From Lampris incognitus (Eukaryota; Chordata; Actinopteri; Lampriformes; Lampridae), in contig NC_079224.1 in the NCBI RefSeq assembly GCF_029633865.1, forward strand, positions 22,877,677-22,941,676: a DNA stretch of 64,000 nucleotides, in the 5' to 3' direction. The notes beneath the pieces are model-generated. The model worked only from the letters and a program-made list of their open reading frames with translations. It ran no database searches and was not told where the DNA came from. Positions 1-10,725 of the stretch are shown piece by piece (the stretch's first letter is position 1; each line of letters starts with the position of its first letter). The translations under genes and the position numbers were made by a program.

Positions 1-1545
1 AGGTGAGGAGACTGGCTACTGATCTGGGCTGTGACTTGAGCTGCTCACCAGCCCTGACAAAGGTAATGTTCCTCTGTCCGTGGGCTTGTTCGTTGTTGGC
101 CGTGGCTTTGGAGATGCCCTGTGCGACTGTTTTCAAAACCTGATCATGTCGCCAGCAGTATTGGCCCTCCCCCAGGGGAGATGGGCAACTGCTGAGGATG
201 TGTTCGAGTGACTCTTTTCCAGGGCACAGAGGACATGAACGAGAATCAATCTTGCCCCAGAGATGGAGATTTGCTGGGCTAGGTAGAATACCATACACAG
301 CTTGTACCATGAACTTGATCCACGGTGGTTCTGCTTGCCAGATATCTGGCCAGGATATATTCCTCTCCAGCGCACCCTCCCACCTTGTCCATGCTCCCTG
401 CTGCTACATGCCCAGCATTCTGCTGGTCCTTTCCTCCTCGATACTTGCCTGCACTACCTCCAGAACTAGATGGCGTCTGTCCTTGCCATGGGCCTTATAA
501 CGAGGTTGTGGGATGGCTCCCAGCCCTGGCCATCCAGTTGCCTCCATGTCTCAGTCGAGACTTTGGTATCTCCAGGCCTTCCTAGGATCTCAATTTCCGG
601 CCTGCCTGTACCATAATGCCTGCTGATGCCACTCTAGAGTCCTTAGAGTCCCGATAGAGCAGTATCTCTCTTGTGGGGAAAACCCTGAACTCCTCATTGA
701 GGCTGCTGATAGGGAGCTGGAGTTTGTTGCTCCTCCCATACAGTGCTGCACTGCAAAGGCTGTGTGACAGACCCAGCCATCTCCAGAGGTAGCAACTGAT
801 CTTCCTCTCCAAGGTCTCCACTGTCGACAGGGTTACCTCATAAACCAGCAGAGGCCAGAGGACTCGGGGTAAGATGCCATGTTGGTAAATCCAAGCCTTG
901 AACCTGCCAGGTAAACCAGACTTGGCTACTGTGGTGAGCCAAGTCTCACACTCCTTAATGGTTGCTTGGATTGCCGCTGCATCCCTAAGGCTACAGTCAA
1001 AAACCTTGCCTAGACTATTGACTGATTTCTCAGCAATGGATGGGATTGCAGTGCCATCCAAAAAGAAGTGAAACCAGTCCACCACGTTTACCCTCTACAA
1101 CACCATGGCACTGGATTTGGCTGGTTTAAAACATCCTCACCCAGGAGATGAGCTTCTCCAGGCCCTTGAGGATCCACGTACCACCAGACACAGATGATGT
1201 GGCGACAGTGAGGTCATCCATAAAGGCTCTGATGGGGGGCTGCCAAACACCAGACTTGGACAGAGGGCCTCTGCACTTATTTTCAGCTGCCTTGACCACC
1301 ATATTCATGGCAAGGGTGAAGAGTGTAACTGAGATGGTACACCCAGTTATAATCCCCTTCTCCAGCTGGTGCCAGTCAGATGTTATGTTCCCAGAAGTGA
1401 CTCTGAGGCTGAAGTTCCCATAGTAGTTCAGTATGAGGTCCTTGATCTTACTGGGTACATGGTGTCAGTCCAGGTTAGTCTCGATCAGCTTGTGGGGTAT
1501 TGAGCTGTATGCGTTGGCAAGGTCAAGCCAAAGCACAACTAGGTC
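1..1545 (-). mobile_element. 5'-truncated non-LTR retrotransposon (R2/NeSL-like reverse transcriptase), runs off the left edge
   Basis: Minus-strand translation shows an RT series in order. Near 1540-1500 lies motif A with WLDLANAY followed by SIPHKL. Near 1430-1310 is a GIITGCTIS stretch. Near 1230 is the catalytic box RAFMDDLTV. From 1085 to 582 is a conserved post-RT region including KAWIYQHGILPRVLWPLL and RRW-type motifs. A C-terminal piece with RHDQVLK lies near 155-135. The frame breaks at several points, so it is a decayed copy. The pattern resembles fish LINEs with a restriction-like endonuclease (R2/NeSL/Hero group) more than L1 or L2. That clade assignment is from memory of the family and is tentative. 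The 3' end lies left of the window. Confidence 0.75.
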
Positions 1546-1992
1546 ACCCTTACCTTCGTGCGCAACACTTCACAAGTTATATTATTAGTTCACCTCACAA
1601 TTTACAGTGCATTTGTACTCCTAAAAGAACTTTTATAATACAAACTAGCAAGAGCACTAGACGAACTCACCTTCCCCACAGATGGCCATTAGCAGAGTGA
1701 GGAAGGGGAGCGCGCAGTAATTATTATGTATGCTAAATTTGAGCAAATCAAAATCAATTTGCTATGCTGTCGACCAAAATCTCCAAGCCTCCCTCTCTAA
1801 CCCCCCCCCCCAACCCCATTACAATTTCTGTTGAGAAACTCATCTGTTCTTTATTGGTTTCAGTAAAAAAATGACCAAATTAATTCTGGGATTGTATTGA
1901 TCACCGTCAATGAGACTGAAATATCATCTGACTTGACACCTGTAACAACAAAAACAATGAAACAGAATGCGTTTTTAAAAATCCATATCCAT
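1546..1992. other. no recognised gene
   Basis: AT-rich single-copy-looking sequence with a C run near 1800-1812. No ORF with recognisable motifs and no repeat family recognised. Confidence 0.4.
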
Positions 1993-2045
1993 GGCATCCG
2001 GGTAGTGTAACAGTCTATTCCGTTGCCTACCAACATGGGGATCCG
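1993..2045 (+). repeat. tRNA-derived SINE, 5' head (split copy, part 1)
   Basis: Begins with the head shared by at least eight other copies here (GGCRTCCGGGTAGTGT, then TTCCGTTGCCTACCAACA). The head contains an A-box-like GGGTAGYGTARC. It is cut at GGGGATC by an L2/Rex1-like LINE and resumes at about 2752. Confidence 0.8.
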
Positions 2046-2751
2046 AATCAGAATAAATCAGAATCAGAATACTTTATTCATCCCACTCATGCTCTAATAA
2101 CAAAAAGCTAACAAGATACAAGATAAGAAAATAGAAACAGAAACAAATAGAAATAAAAGATAAATAAGAAATAGAAATAAGAACAAAACATATCAACAAG
2201 CATGGTGCACATAACACCTTATCTATACTGCACTACTGCAACACACAACAAGCAGCACAAACAAAACTCGACAGGGCCAGTCCAATGACCATTAACTCAG
2301 AGTGTCTGACAGTCTGATGGAAGAGTTGTAAAGTTTGATGGCCACAGGTAGGAATGACCTCCTGTGGCGCTCTGTGGTGCTTTTCGGCAGAATGAGTCTA
2401 TTACTAAAAGTACTCCTGTGCCCAACCAGCACATCATGGAGTGGGTAGGAGACATTGTCCATGATGGCACATAGTTTCAACAGCGTCCTCCTCTCAAAAA
2501 CTGCTGCCAGAGAATCCAGCCCCAACACAACAGCAAACAGGAGAGCACTGGCCACCACAGACTCATACCACATCTTAAGCATTGTCTGGCAGATGTTGAA
2601 GGACCTAAGCCTACTCAAAAAGTAGAGACGGCTTTGTACCTTCTTGTAGAGGGCATCAGTGTTCTTAGCCCAGTCCAGTTTATTGTTTATATACACCCCC
2701 AAGTACTTATAGTATTCCACAGTGTCCACACTGACCTCCTGGATGGAGACA
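2046..2751 (-). mobile_element. 5'-truncated L2/Rex1-like LINE (C-terminal RT region plus 3' UTR)
   Basis: The minus-strand frame (about 2751-2292) encodes the post-RT end typical of teleost L2/Rex1-type ORF2. Motifs are YKYLGVYINNKLDW, LYFLSRLRSF, YESVVASAL, SYPLHD and TERHRRSFLP. A 3' UTR follows with AATAAAG and a tail of GAATCA/GATTCTG short repeats at 2046-2075. The copy is truncated just inside the RT C-terminus. A longer open frame reaching 2813 reads into flanking SINE sequence and is not part of the element. It sits inside a SINE in antisense orientation. Confidence 0.8.
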
Positions 2752-3134
2752 GGTTCGAATCCCCGTGTTACCTCCGACTTGGTCGAGGGTAACACGGGGA
2801 TTTGAACAGACACAATTGGCTGTGTCTGCGGGTGGGAAGCCAGATGTGGGTATGTGTCCTGGTCGCTGCACTATCGCCTACTCTGGTCAGTTGGGGCGCC
2901 TGTTCGGGGGTGTGGGGGGAATGGCGTGATCCTCCCATGCGCTATGTCCCCCTGGCGAAACGCCTCACTGTCAGGTGAAAAGAAGCGGCTGGCGACTCCA
3001 CATGTATCGGGGGGGGCATGTGGTAGTCTGCAGCCCTGCCCAGATCGGCAGAGGGGGTGGAGCAGCGACCGGGACGGCTCAGAAGAGTGGGGTAATTGAC
3101 CAGAAACAACTGGGGAGAAAAAGGGGGGGGATTG
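2752..3134 (+). repeat. tRNA-derived SINE, body (split copy, part 2)
   Basis: Resumes with the B-box-like GGTTCGAATCC and continues through the body shared with other copies (TGTGGGTATGTGTCCTGGTC, GGTGAAAAGAAGCGGCTGG, GGATCGGCAGAGGGGGTGGA) to a G-rich tail. It carries an extra inverted copy of its own B-box segment at about 2789-2808, described in the findings. Confidence 0.8.
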
Positions 3135-3200
3135 TTAAATGTTAATATTGTGCTTATATTTGCATTTTGTGTTATATTTGTTTATTAAGGCCAGGAAAAA

Positions 3201-3239
3201 TACACACACACACACACACAGACACAGACACAGACACAG

Positions 3240-3311
<72 letters not shown>
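3201..3311. repeat. compound microsatellite (CA)n-(GACA)n-(TA)n
   Basis: CA dinucleotides with interspersed GACA units, followed by about 17 TA units. The ORFs predicted across it are repeat translations only. Confidence 0.95.
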
Positions 3312-3316
<5 letters not shown>

Positions 3317-4520
3317 ATTTTTGGGAAACGAAGTCAGAACTTTAAGATTATTGTTGATGAGCTCAACAGATATCACATCGGCATTGATCTTGAATGAATC
3401 CTCAAGCTCCAACTCTATTCTAAAGATTCCAACTTAAATTCTCAAAAACAAAAAAATATATCTTTTTGAAGTGTCCCTAATACTCCTTTATAGTTGTCAG
3501 GTGAGGACATAACACCCATATTCTGACAAGTCCCGCCCTCTGCGTTAGGATGCAGTCTGCCAATTGGACAGTTGATAAAAGTTTACATTTGAGGGTGTCT
3601 CTCGAGAAAGGCTTAAGATTAGGTATGCAAGAGGTTAAGTTTGGCTATCTCCTCTTAAGGTGTTAGGGGGGAGAGACACATGGGATATTAAGGGCAGGAC
3701 TAAATAACAAACAAAAAAACCCCACAGCAACAACAACAACAAAATGCCCCATGAGAGGAACGTGATTTCACTTTCTGATATCGAACTGCTCTACCTCCGT
3801 CCCCCAATGAAGAGGTGCCTTCTAGTGGAGGTTGCACTAAAAACACCACTTAATGAACATTGAAACCCCTCTAATGGGTGACCCCAGACCCAGAGGGTAG
3901 ACAACTGGCGCACAAGTGCAATTTGTAATGGGAATAGCACTTCATATAAAAAAACGTCCCACAATCCAAATCTTCAGTCCTGATTGGCCTCCAACTTCTC
4001 ATCCACTTTGGCCCTCTCCACACCCATGTCTTACTCAGACCCTCGCTCAAAACACCACAAGTGATGACTATTCGGCGGCCATTGCTTTGAGGAAGGTTTT
4101 TAACTTTACAAGAACCTTAGGGGAATGTCACTAATAAATATAATATTGAAGAGTCCTATATGATTATTTATAACACCCGATGTTGAGGGTATTAAAAGAC
4201 ATAAAACACCCATAATAACAGCAGTAGGGAATCTATAGGACAGTCAACAATTTGTCACATTTCAAAAAAAGAAATTAGCTGATAATTTTTATTTCTAGGA
4301 ATGTTGGGCCTTTTTACTCATCGAGCTTCTATTTAAATATTAATAGAATTTTTATCAAATGAATTAGATTACTGCTACTGCACGGTATCAAAATAATGAC
4401 ATGACATTATCAGTTCACTCTAAGATACGTGCAGTATGGATCCCTTTGTGACTCGTGAAGTGTGCATTGGCAAATGAAATTACCAGAGGTATTGTCAAAA
4501 GATATTTGAGCTGCTTTGGA
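3312..4520. other. no recognised gene
   Basis: AT-rich sequence with no coding motif, splice-flanked exon or repeat family that I recognise. Short ORFs (for example 3916-4134) lack any family signature. Confidence 0.4.
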
Positions 4521-4945
4521 GGGCGTCCGGGTAGCGTAGCAGTCTATTCCGTTGCCTACCAACACGGGGATTGCTGGTTCGAATCCATGCGTTACCTTCG
4601 GCTTGGTCGGGTGTCCCTACAGACACAATTGGCTCTGTCTGGGAAGCCTGGTGTGGGTATGTGTCCTGGTTACTGTGCTAGCGCCTCCTCTGGTTGCTCG
4701 GGGCAGGGGAACTGGGGGGAGTGGCGTAATCCTCCCACGCACTACGTCCCCCCTGGCGAAACTCCTCACTGTCGGGTGAAAAGAGGCAACTGGCGACTCC
4801 ACAAGTATTGGAAGAGTAGTCTGCAGCCCCCCACGGATCGGCAGAGGGGGTGCAGCAGCGACCAGGATGGCTCGGAACAGTGGGGTAATTGGCGGCCGGG
4901 ATACAATTGGAGAGAAAAAGGGGGAGAGCCAAAAAAAAATAAATA
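4521..4945 (+). repeat. tRNA-derived SINE, full-length copy
   Basis: Complete copy from GGGCGTCCGGGTAGCGTAGC to the GGAGAAAAAGGGGGAG tail with a terminal A run. A-box-like GGTAGCGTAGC and B-box-like GGTTCGAATCC lie about 45 bases apart, as expected for an internal pol III promoter. ORFs on both strands here are SINE sequence. Confidence 0.85.
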
Positions 4946-5858
4946 GAAGAAGATATTTCAGCTTCTCGCCAGGGAAATATAATTTTCTTCCAAACTGACA
5001 GACGTTTATATATGTTCGTTATGCCATATTCATTCAAGTCACAACCACAAAAAAAGTCCAAGTATCACATGGTCTATTGTATATTAATTATATTAGCAGA
5101 TATTTGCAGTCTAAGGAACATAGTTTGAAACATTTGTCCTCTTCACTCTAACACAGATATAATAAATACAGTCATGTAATTTGGGGGGGGGGGGGTCCTT
5201 CAGGCTTCTATTGATTTTTCCCCCAAAAGCAAAAAAAAAAAGTCTTGATTCTGGTAATGTAATTCCAACAGTTAAACAGTTGACTCTTTTTCTGTATGCT
5301 GGACCTTTCCTCCTCTCCAATTTGGGTGAATGTGGTATAAACGAGCACAGCTATGTCGGTGGTTATATTCAACCTACGTCAGCCGTAAAAGGCATGTTCG
5401 CTTTCTTTGAGCCTAGGCTTCATTAAAATGTCATCGGGCATGATCTATAATCATATAGACTACAACTTCACTGAATACTACTCCTGTACTGAGAGACTTA
5501 CCACTTTGCTGAATCTTCTGGCTTCAACATGGTCCGATGGGACCATCGTTCAAGGCTTCAAAACACGATGCTGTGTATCTCTTTTTTGAAAACGGGAAGC
5601 TCACAGGCCACAGAAATCTATTTTATTTTCTCTTTATTCAGCATGGCTTGAATAGGAGCATAACCCTATTTGAGTGGAAACCATTTCTGACACAGTACAT
5701 TTCAACCATCTGTAGGCAAATAGGCAGGTCCTATTATAGCCCAGCAGTCGCATAGCATTAGCTTGAGTCAAGTATATGTACTTCCAGAGTAAACCAGTAA
5801 TCCGGAAGTGCCAAGGAAAATGCATTTGCAGAAGTGCAAATTAAAATTATTTTAACTT
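4946..5858. other. no recognised gene
   Basis: Unique-looking sequence with a G run at about 5182-5194 and an A run at 5230-5240. No exon or known repeat recognised. Confidence 0.4.
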
Positions 5859-6296
5859 GGGCGTCCGGGTAGCGTGGAGGTCTATTCCGTTGCCTACCGA
5901 TACGGGGATCACAGGTTCAAATCCCTGTGTTACCTCGGGCTTGGTCGGTTGTCCCTACGGACACAATTGGCCGTGTCTGCATGTGAGAAGCCGGATGTGG
6001 GTATGTGTCCTGGTCGCTGCACTAGCGCCTCCTCTGGTCGGTCGGGGTGCCTGTTCGGGAGGGGACGGGATAGCATGATCCTCCCACGCGCTTCGTCCCC
6101 CTGGCGAAACTCCTCACTGTCAGGTGAAAAGAAGCGGCTGGCGACTCCACATGTATTGGAGGAGGCATATGGTGGTCTGCAGCCCTCCCCGGATCGGCAG
6201 AGGGGGTGGAGCAGGGACAGGGACGGCTCAGAAGAGTGGGGTAATTGGCCAGATACAACTGGGGGGAGGGGTAAAAAAAAATCATTTTTAACTTGG
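5849..6296 (+). repeat. tRNA-derived SINE, full-length, with 12-bp target duplication
   Basis: The SINE body runs about 5859-6284. It is flanked by ATTTTAACTTGG at 5849-5860 and ATTTTTAACTTGG at 6284-6296, a direct repeat with one extra T. The tail is GGGGAGGGGT plus an A run. The flanking repeat supports LINE-mediated retroposition. Confidence 0.88.
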
Positions 6297-6549
6297 CAGA
6301 GAAAGCACGGCTGGCCACTCTTATTTTAATGGAACATATTAAAACATATCTGGCAGCGCTGTGAGCGACCCGTTTTCGAAAAGAAGATTATTGCGGTTTT
6401 TGAGGGCTTAAACGATTGACCTACTGGACTGTGTTGAAGCCCAGCGAGAAGATTCAGCAAACTATCTCAAAACATAAAATCAGTGAAGTTTTTGTCTGTA
6501 TGATTATCATTAAAACTGAACCCTTTAATACGGGCCTCCCTGTATTCTT

Positions 6550-6836
6550 TCACGCAGTATTTTGGTGCCGAGTCTTCTGGGTGACCTGGGCGGCTGGGTC
6601 TCTACCACTGACCGAATTACATGTGACATGCCTGAACATCTCTCTGAACCTGGAGGACATGAGGTTGTAGAGGATGGGATTGACGGCAGAGCTGAGGTAG
6701 AAACAGACCCCAGAGACGATGTGGATGCACTCGAACATCTTGAAGTGCTGCATGGACCAGGCATCAATGTAGCTCCACACCAAGCGGTCTACATGGAAGG
6801 GTGCCCAGCAGAGGCCGAAAACAACTACCAGCACAC
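6550..6836 (-). CDS. nmur1: neuromedin-U receptor 1-like, exon 3 (TM6-TM7, C-tail, stop)
   Basis: Last coding exon of a class A GPCR that would bind neuromedin U/S peptides at the plasma membrane and couple mainly to Gq (family knowledge). The acceptor TTGGCAG lies just upstream (plus 6837-6843). The exon encodes TM6 (VLVVVFGLCWAPFH), TM7 and the NPILY form of the NPxxY motif. It ends in a short Ser/Gln-rich tail and a stop at 6550. Joined to exons 1 and 2 it keeps one frame of 406 residues, close to the 415-426 of mammalian NMURs. The tail is shorter than in human NMUR1. Confidence 0.88.
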
Positions 6837-7061
6837 CTGCCAAATTGACAAAACTGGAGTTAACTTGATATTCAGTAGGGTAGTGGATGGATAATTTGAC
6901 AATTTGGGAACGAATGCAAACGGATGGGCGCACACACATACATGTTCTCCAATACACACCCACGTGGACCCAAACACATACATGAATATACACACGACAC
7001 CACACAGCCAGTTTGTTGCTCATTAGTATCTCAGACAAAACGGAGCCAAGCGAAATCTTAC
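6837..7061 (-). other. nmur1-like intron 2 (225 bp)
   Basis: Minus-strand donor GTAAGATTTC at 7061 and acceptor TTGGCAG at 6837, joined in phase 1. The join falls between the end of intracellular loop 3 (QVTKML) and TM6. Confidence 0.85.
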
Positions 7062-7295
7062 ACAGCATTTTGGTGACCTGCCGGTGGCGTATCCTCTGCT
7101 TCTGCTTGTTTGAGAAGGAAAGGCTCTCTTCCACAAAGCCTGATCTGGCCTCCAACACCCTCATTATCCGCTCTGTGTGCAGATGCAGGCCAATGAGCAG
7201 GTAGAGAATACTCATTATCAGCATGGGAAGCAGGAAGAAGAACAGCATAGTGATCAGGATGATGAAGTTGTATATCCAGGTGGGTCTGACCAGAC
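7062..7295 (-). CDS. nmur1: neuromedin-U receptor 1-like, exon 2 (TM5 and intracellular loop 3)
   Basis: 234-bp exon between acceptor CTTCAG (plus 7296-7301) and donor GTAAGA (from 7061). It encodes LVRPTWIYNF, then TM5 with SILYLLIGL (the human NMUR1 form rather than the NMUR2 form). A basic third intracellular loop follows, ending in RHRQVTKML. Two bases complete the codon split from exon 1, and one base is left for exon 3. Confidence 0.88.
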
Positions 7296-7450
7296 CTGAA
7301 GATGGGGATCCGGAGAAGATGTCATTACCCCATTGAGAATTCTGTGATGTGTGTATATATATACTATATATAGTTAAGCACTTTTATCAACACCATTGGT
7401 GGTTTCCAAAAAAACCCATACATACATACATACATACATACATACATACA

Positions 7451-7484
<34 letters not shown>

Positions 7485-7712
7485 CATACATACATATACA
7501 TACATACATGTATATATATGCATATATATATACATATATACATATATATACATACATACGTATATATATATATATATATGCATTTTTTTGCCTATGTTAT
7601 CTGCGTTATGTTTAAAGTTCTTCTTGTCTTATTCTACTTATTTCTATTCGTACTTTTTACCGGCTGTAGTCTAATATGTAAGATCAAGTATATATATTAG
7701 TTCTTTACCCAC
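7296..7712 (-). other. nmur1-like intron 1 (417 bp) with microsatellite
   Basis: Donor GTGGGTAAAG at 7712 and acceptor CTTCAG at 7296. The intron contains (CATA)n and (TA)n arrays plus a 40-bp repeat motif also found at 19410 and 40200. Confidence 0.85.
7416..7582. repeat. (CATA)n / (TA)n microsatellite in nmur1 intron 1
   Basis: About 18 CATA units followed by imperfect TA/CATA units to 7580. Polymorphic length is likely. Confidence 0.95.
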
Positions 7713-8412
7713 CACATATGGCAGACTGAGGAAACTCCCGTCCAAACCTGGGGGGCAACACCATGATGCCGTGGAGGCTAGTATTGGGCACAGCGCACAG
7801 CATGGACAGCGCCCACAGTGTGAGGATGACTCGCTTGGCGTGGGTGTGTGTGTTCACATGTTTGACCTTGAGGGGGTGCACCACGGCCACATAGCGTTCC
7901 ATGCTGAGCGCCGTGACGGTGAGGATTGAAGCGAAGCAGACAGTCTCGAACAGGAAGGTCTTGAAGTAGCAGCCCCCCACCCCCAACAGGAAAGGGTAGT
8001 TCTGCCACATCTCGTAAATTTCTAACGGCATGCCAAGCAGCAGCACCAGGAGGTCCGACACCGCCAGGCTGAACAGGTAGTAGTTGGTGGGCGTCCTCAT
8101 TGCCTTGAAGCGCACGATGATGGCACAAGTCAGGGCATTGCCCAGGGCACCCACCAGGAGAATGGCGAGGTAGGTGACACAGACCAGCAGGAAAGCAGGG
8201 GACCTCGGGGGCCCCAGGTACTTGGCCAGGTACTCCTCCTCACTCAGGCAGATGTCATCCAAGTCTTGGGAACTAGCATTTGACAAAATCCAGGAGATAT
8301 TGATCCCGCACGCCAAGGCCTCGGGGCAGCCTAGGCTATTGTGTGAAGTGTTGGTAACGCTGGCACGGTTGTCTGACGGTGCCACAAAGGAACAGTTCAA
8401 AAGAGGTACCAT
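7713..8412 (-). CDS. nmur1: neuromedin-U receptor 1-like, exon 1 (N-terminus to extracellular loop 2)
   Basis: First coding exon, 700 bp. The ATG at 8412-8410 has a strong context (GCCATGG). The N-terminus has N-glycosylation sequons at about N6, N21, N38 and N45. Then come KYLGPPR, TM1 (about 75-99) and RTPTNYYLFSLAVSD in TM2. TM3 carries Cys148 and ends in the ERY motif at 172-174 (E/DRY class), followed by AVVHPL, TM4 and PNTSLHGI. Cys233 would form the loop-2 disulphide. The KYLGP, CVTYL, FLLGVGGCYF and VTALS forms match NMUR1 better than NMUR2. Orthology was judged by eye. The donor GTGGGT follows at 7712. Confidence 0.88.
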
Positions 8413-8979
8413 GGCTGTTGGGAAGTGTAGACATGAGAAAAGCTGATATTTAGTTTAACAAAAGCACAAGCAAGGGTGCTTTGGCCCACTGAAGAAACAA
8501 CAGCTGATTGACCTTGTTTTGATTTACTTTCAGCAAAAATGAATGGCAGCTTTGGAGAGAGTGATTGGATAGGGTTCATAGTGCGACTCGTAATAAGGTT
8601 ATAACCATTAAAACACAACCAGCTCCGTGGCAAGCGATTGGTCAATAAAACACTTTAGTTGATCTTGAAAAAGTTTACTGGAAAGGATTCATATGAATTT
8701 TGCATGACATCGCGATTAAATAACAAGTCACGCTTAACATAGACTGGACTAGATTATAAATTTATGACCGACATAAATAAACATAGAGAGTACCTGAACT
8801 TCTGTGAAGGCAAGATGATGAGCTAGTTCGATGTTTGAAGGGCTTTTCTCCTATCCACATTTTTTGTGCTCGTGGCTCTCGGGTATCATGGCAAAAATAT
8901 CTCTCTGATTAAAGAAAAAAATTGTGATAGATATTTGTTTATCAAAAAGACTAATAGGTAGCACGTCACATTACAGCTC
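8413..8979. other. nmur1 upstream region
   Basis: Should hold the 5' UTR and promoter of the receptor on the minus strand. No TATA box, CpG island or non-coding exon boundary can be assigned with confidence. Confidence 0.35.
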
Positions 8980-9140
8980 GGTAATAACACGGTAATAGTG
9001 GGGTAATAGTTTGATAAAAAAAGAGGTAAGTAATACCATGTAATTACCAAAGTAATAACCAGATAATAGCTTGGTATTAACAATGGGTACATAGCTGGGT
9101 AATGGTAGACTGAAATGTATGTAACAGGGTAATAAGGGGC
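8980..9140. repeat. degenerate GGTAATA-type interspersed repeat
   Basis: About eight irregularly spaced variants of GGTAATA/AGTAATA within 160 bp (for example CGGTAATAACACGGTAATAG and GGGTAATAGT). Not a clean tandem array. Confidence 0.6.
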
Positions 9141-9575
9141 CAAAAAACAAAGGCTAATGATGGGGAAACACATTTAAAGATAGTAACAAGGCCAAGATAT
9201 TTGGTTATAGTTTAGTAATATTTGCTACATTTGAAACATTTTTCCGTTAACAGTTACTCGGAAAAAAAATTACAGAAAATGTCATCCAGATGTAAAATCA
9301 TGTATACTGTAATAGAGGAATTTCCCCGCTCCCATGTAAACGTTTGTAATTTAGACTTGTTAGCGTTACCTTTTCAAAAAATAATCTTTTATGGAGACAT
9401 GTTTGCCATGTTGTATATTGTTACTTTGTTACTTTGCCAGCTCGTCTTTGTACGTCCGTGTCAAAGCATCCCAGCTCTTTACCTCTCGTGTGTTCCTGAG
9501 TAATATTCCGACTAGCTTCTGTGTTTTGTACTCTGCCTTTGCTGTACTAATGTAACGAGCATGAATAAGTAGACT
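9141..9575. other. no recognised gene
   Basis: AT-rich sequence; the 9222-9503 ORF has no family signature. Confidence 0.35.
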
Positions 9576-9870
9576 CGCTAGCCCTTGGCTAAGGGGTCGG
9601 ATCCTTTAGTCGACTGGTTAACGTAGTCGCCCGTGGTGCGGGAGACCCGGGTTCGCGTCCCGGCTGCGGTGGTTCCCGGGCTGCCCCCCGAATTCGCTAC
9701 ACTAAGTTGTCCCTAGGTGTGAATGTGTTTGTATTTGTCGGTCCTGTGATGGCCTGGCGACCTGTCCAGGGTGTCTCCCCGCCTGCTGCCGAATGACTGC
9801 TGGGATAGGCTCCAGCATCCCCGCGACCCTGAGAAAGGATAAGCGGTTTGGATAATGGATGAATGATGCA
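9576..9870 (+). repeat. composite tRNA-derived SINE with V-SINE-type 3' half
   Basis: The head (about 9576-9702) has tRNA-like boxes, TAGTCGACTGGTTAACG and GGGTTCGCGTCCCGG. From about 9705 it becomes the 3' half shared with copies at 34233 and 44524: TTGTCCCTAGGTGTGAATGT, CCTGTCCAGGGTGTCTCCCC and GGGATAGGCTCCAGCATCCC, ending ATGGATGAATGATG. The head differs from the GCACGGTGGCGCAGTGG head of the other copies. Confidence 0.7.
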
Positions 9871-10378
9871 TCTCTGTTTACTGGACTGGTTTTCCACTAA
9901 GCGTCTGTGTTTTGATTCTGCCTTTGCCTGACCTTTCTTGGATACCTCTGCCTGTCTGAGAACTGATTCACTGTGTACCGAACCCATCTTCAGTAAAAAC
10001 GTTTATTCTAACTGCCTCGTGTGAGTCGTGCATTTGAGTCCCCTGTCTGTTGGTACCAGTGTTACACATTGAGTCATTATTTAAGGTAATCTGCATGTAC
10101 TGAAAGATAGCTGATTAATTTAGCTGTCTGTAAGTTTCGAGATGGCGTGCAAATACATGACTCACTGAGCAAAAATCAAACACACGAAACAGATTCTTAG
10201 AATAACCACACCGCATTAGTGAAACAGAGAGTTTACAGCTGACGGTTATTAATGCTGTAGGCGTGTGTCTGTCTCTGGGATTGATGTTAATGGGTGCCTT
10301 GACTGATTTTACTGTTGATAGAGATACTTGCTCTCATAACAAATAGTATAATTAGCCTCCGATGTTGGAGTGATGATA
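9871..10378. other. no recognised gene
   Basis: Unique-looking sequence leading to the Gypsy insertion site. No exon recognised. Confidence 0.35.
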
Positions 10379-10383
10379 CTGAC
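10379..10383. repeat. target-site duplication CTGAC (left)
   Basis: CTGAC precedes the 5' LTR and recurs at 15158-15162 after the 3' LTR, as expected for 5-bp Ty3/Gypsy integrations. Confidence 0.9.
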
Positions 10384-10578
10384 TGTAGTGATATAACGCC
10401 ATGTACATATATCCACTGGAACTACACTAGGTGTTATGTACTACCCGGACTGTTATTATGGTTACACCACTACCATGTATGGTTATTACGTCTGCCTACT
10501 GAGCCACGATTAAACCTGAGTTCTATAACCCGGTGTGGTCATTGATCCTCGACCAATACTACCCCAAGTATTACTTCA
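10384..10578 (+). repeat. 5' LTR of Ty3/Gypsy element (195 bp)
   Basis: Starts TGTAGTGATATAACG and ends AAGTATTACTTCA, so has TG...CA ends. It matches the 3' LTR except for one substitution and a 4-bp length difference near its start. The base after the LTR begins TGGTGGCAGCGG, a likely tRNA primer-binding site. Confidence 0.95.
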
Positions 10579-10725
10579 TGGTGGCAGCGGTAAAGTACTC
10601 TCTATGAAGAATGAAGATAGACTCATAAAATTGTCCGTGGATAATTTCTGTCATCATTCAAGCAAGAGTGCGCCGGAGCTGAGCTAGCCGCAAAGCTAAC
10701 TAGCTAGCTAGTAAAAGGAGACGTC

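Noticed and set aside
198-585. Plus-strand ORFs at the left edge
   Set aside because: They lie antisense to the LINE coding frame and show no motif of their own.
5874-6329. ORFs over SINE copies (also near 4455, 22601, 33268, 46506)
   Set aside because: The same peptides recur wherever the SINE occurs (for example SGEKKRLATPHV), so they are repeat translations, not genes.
7778-8128. Minus-strand ORF of 116 codons inside nmur1 exon 1
   Set aside because: It is an out-of-frame shadow of the receptor coding sequence.
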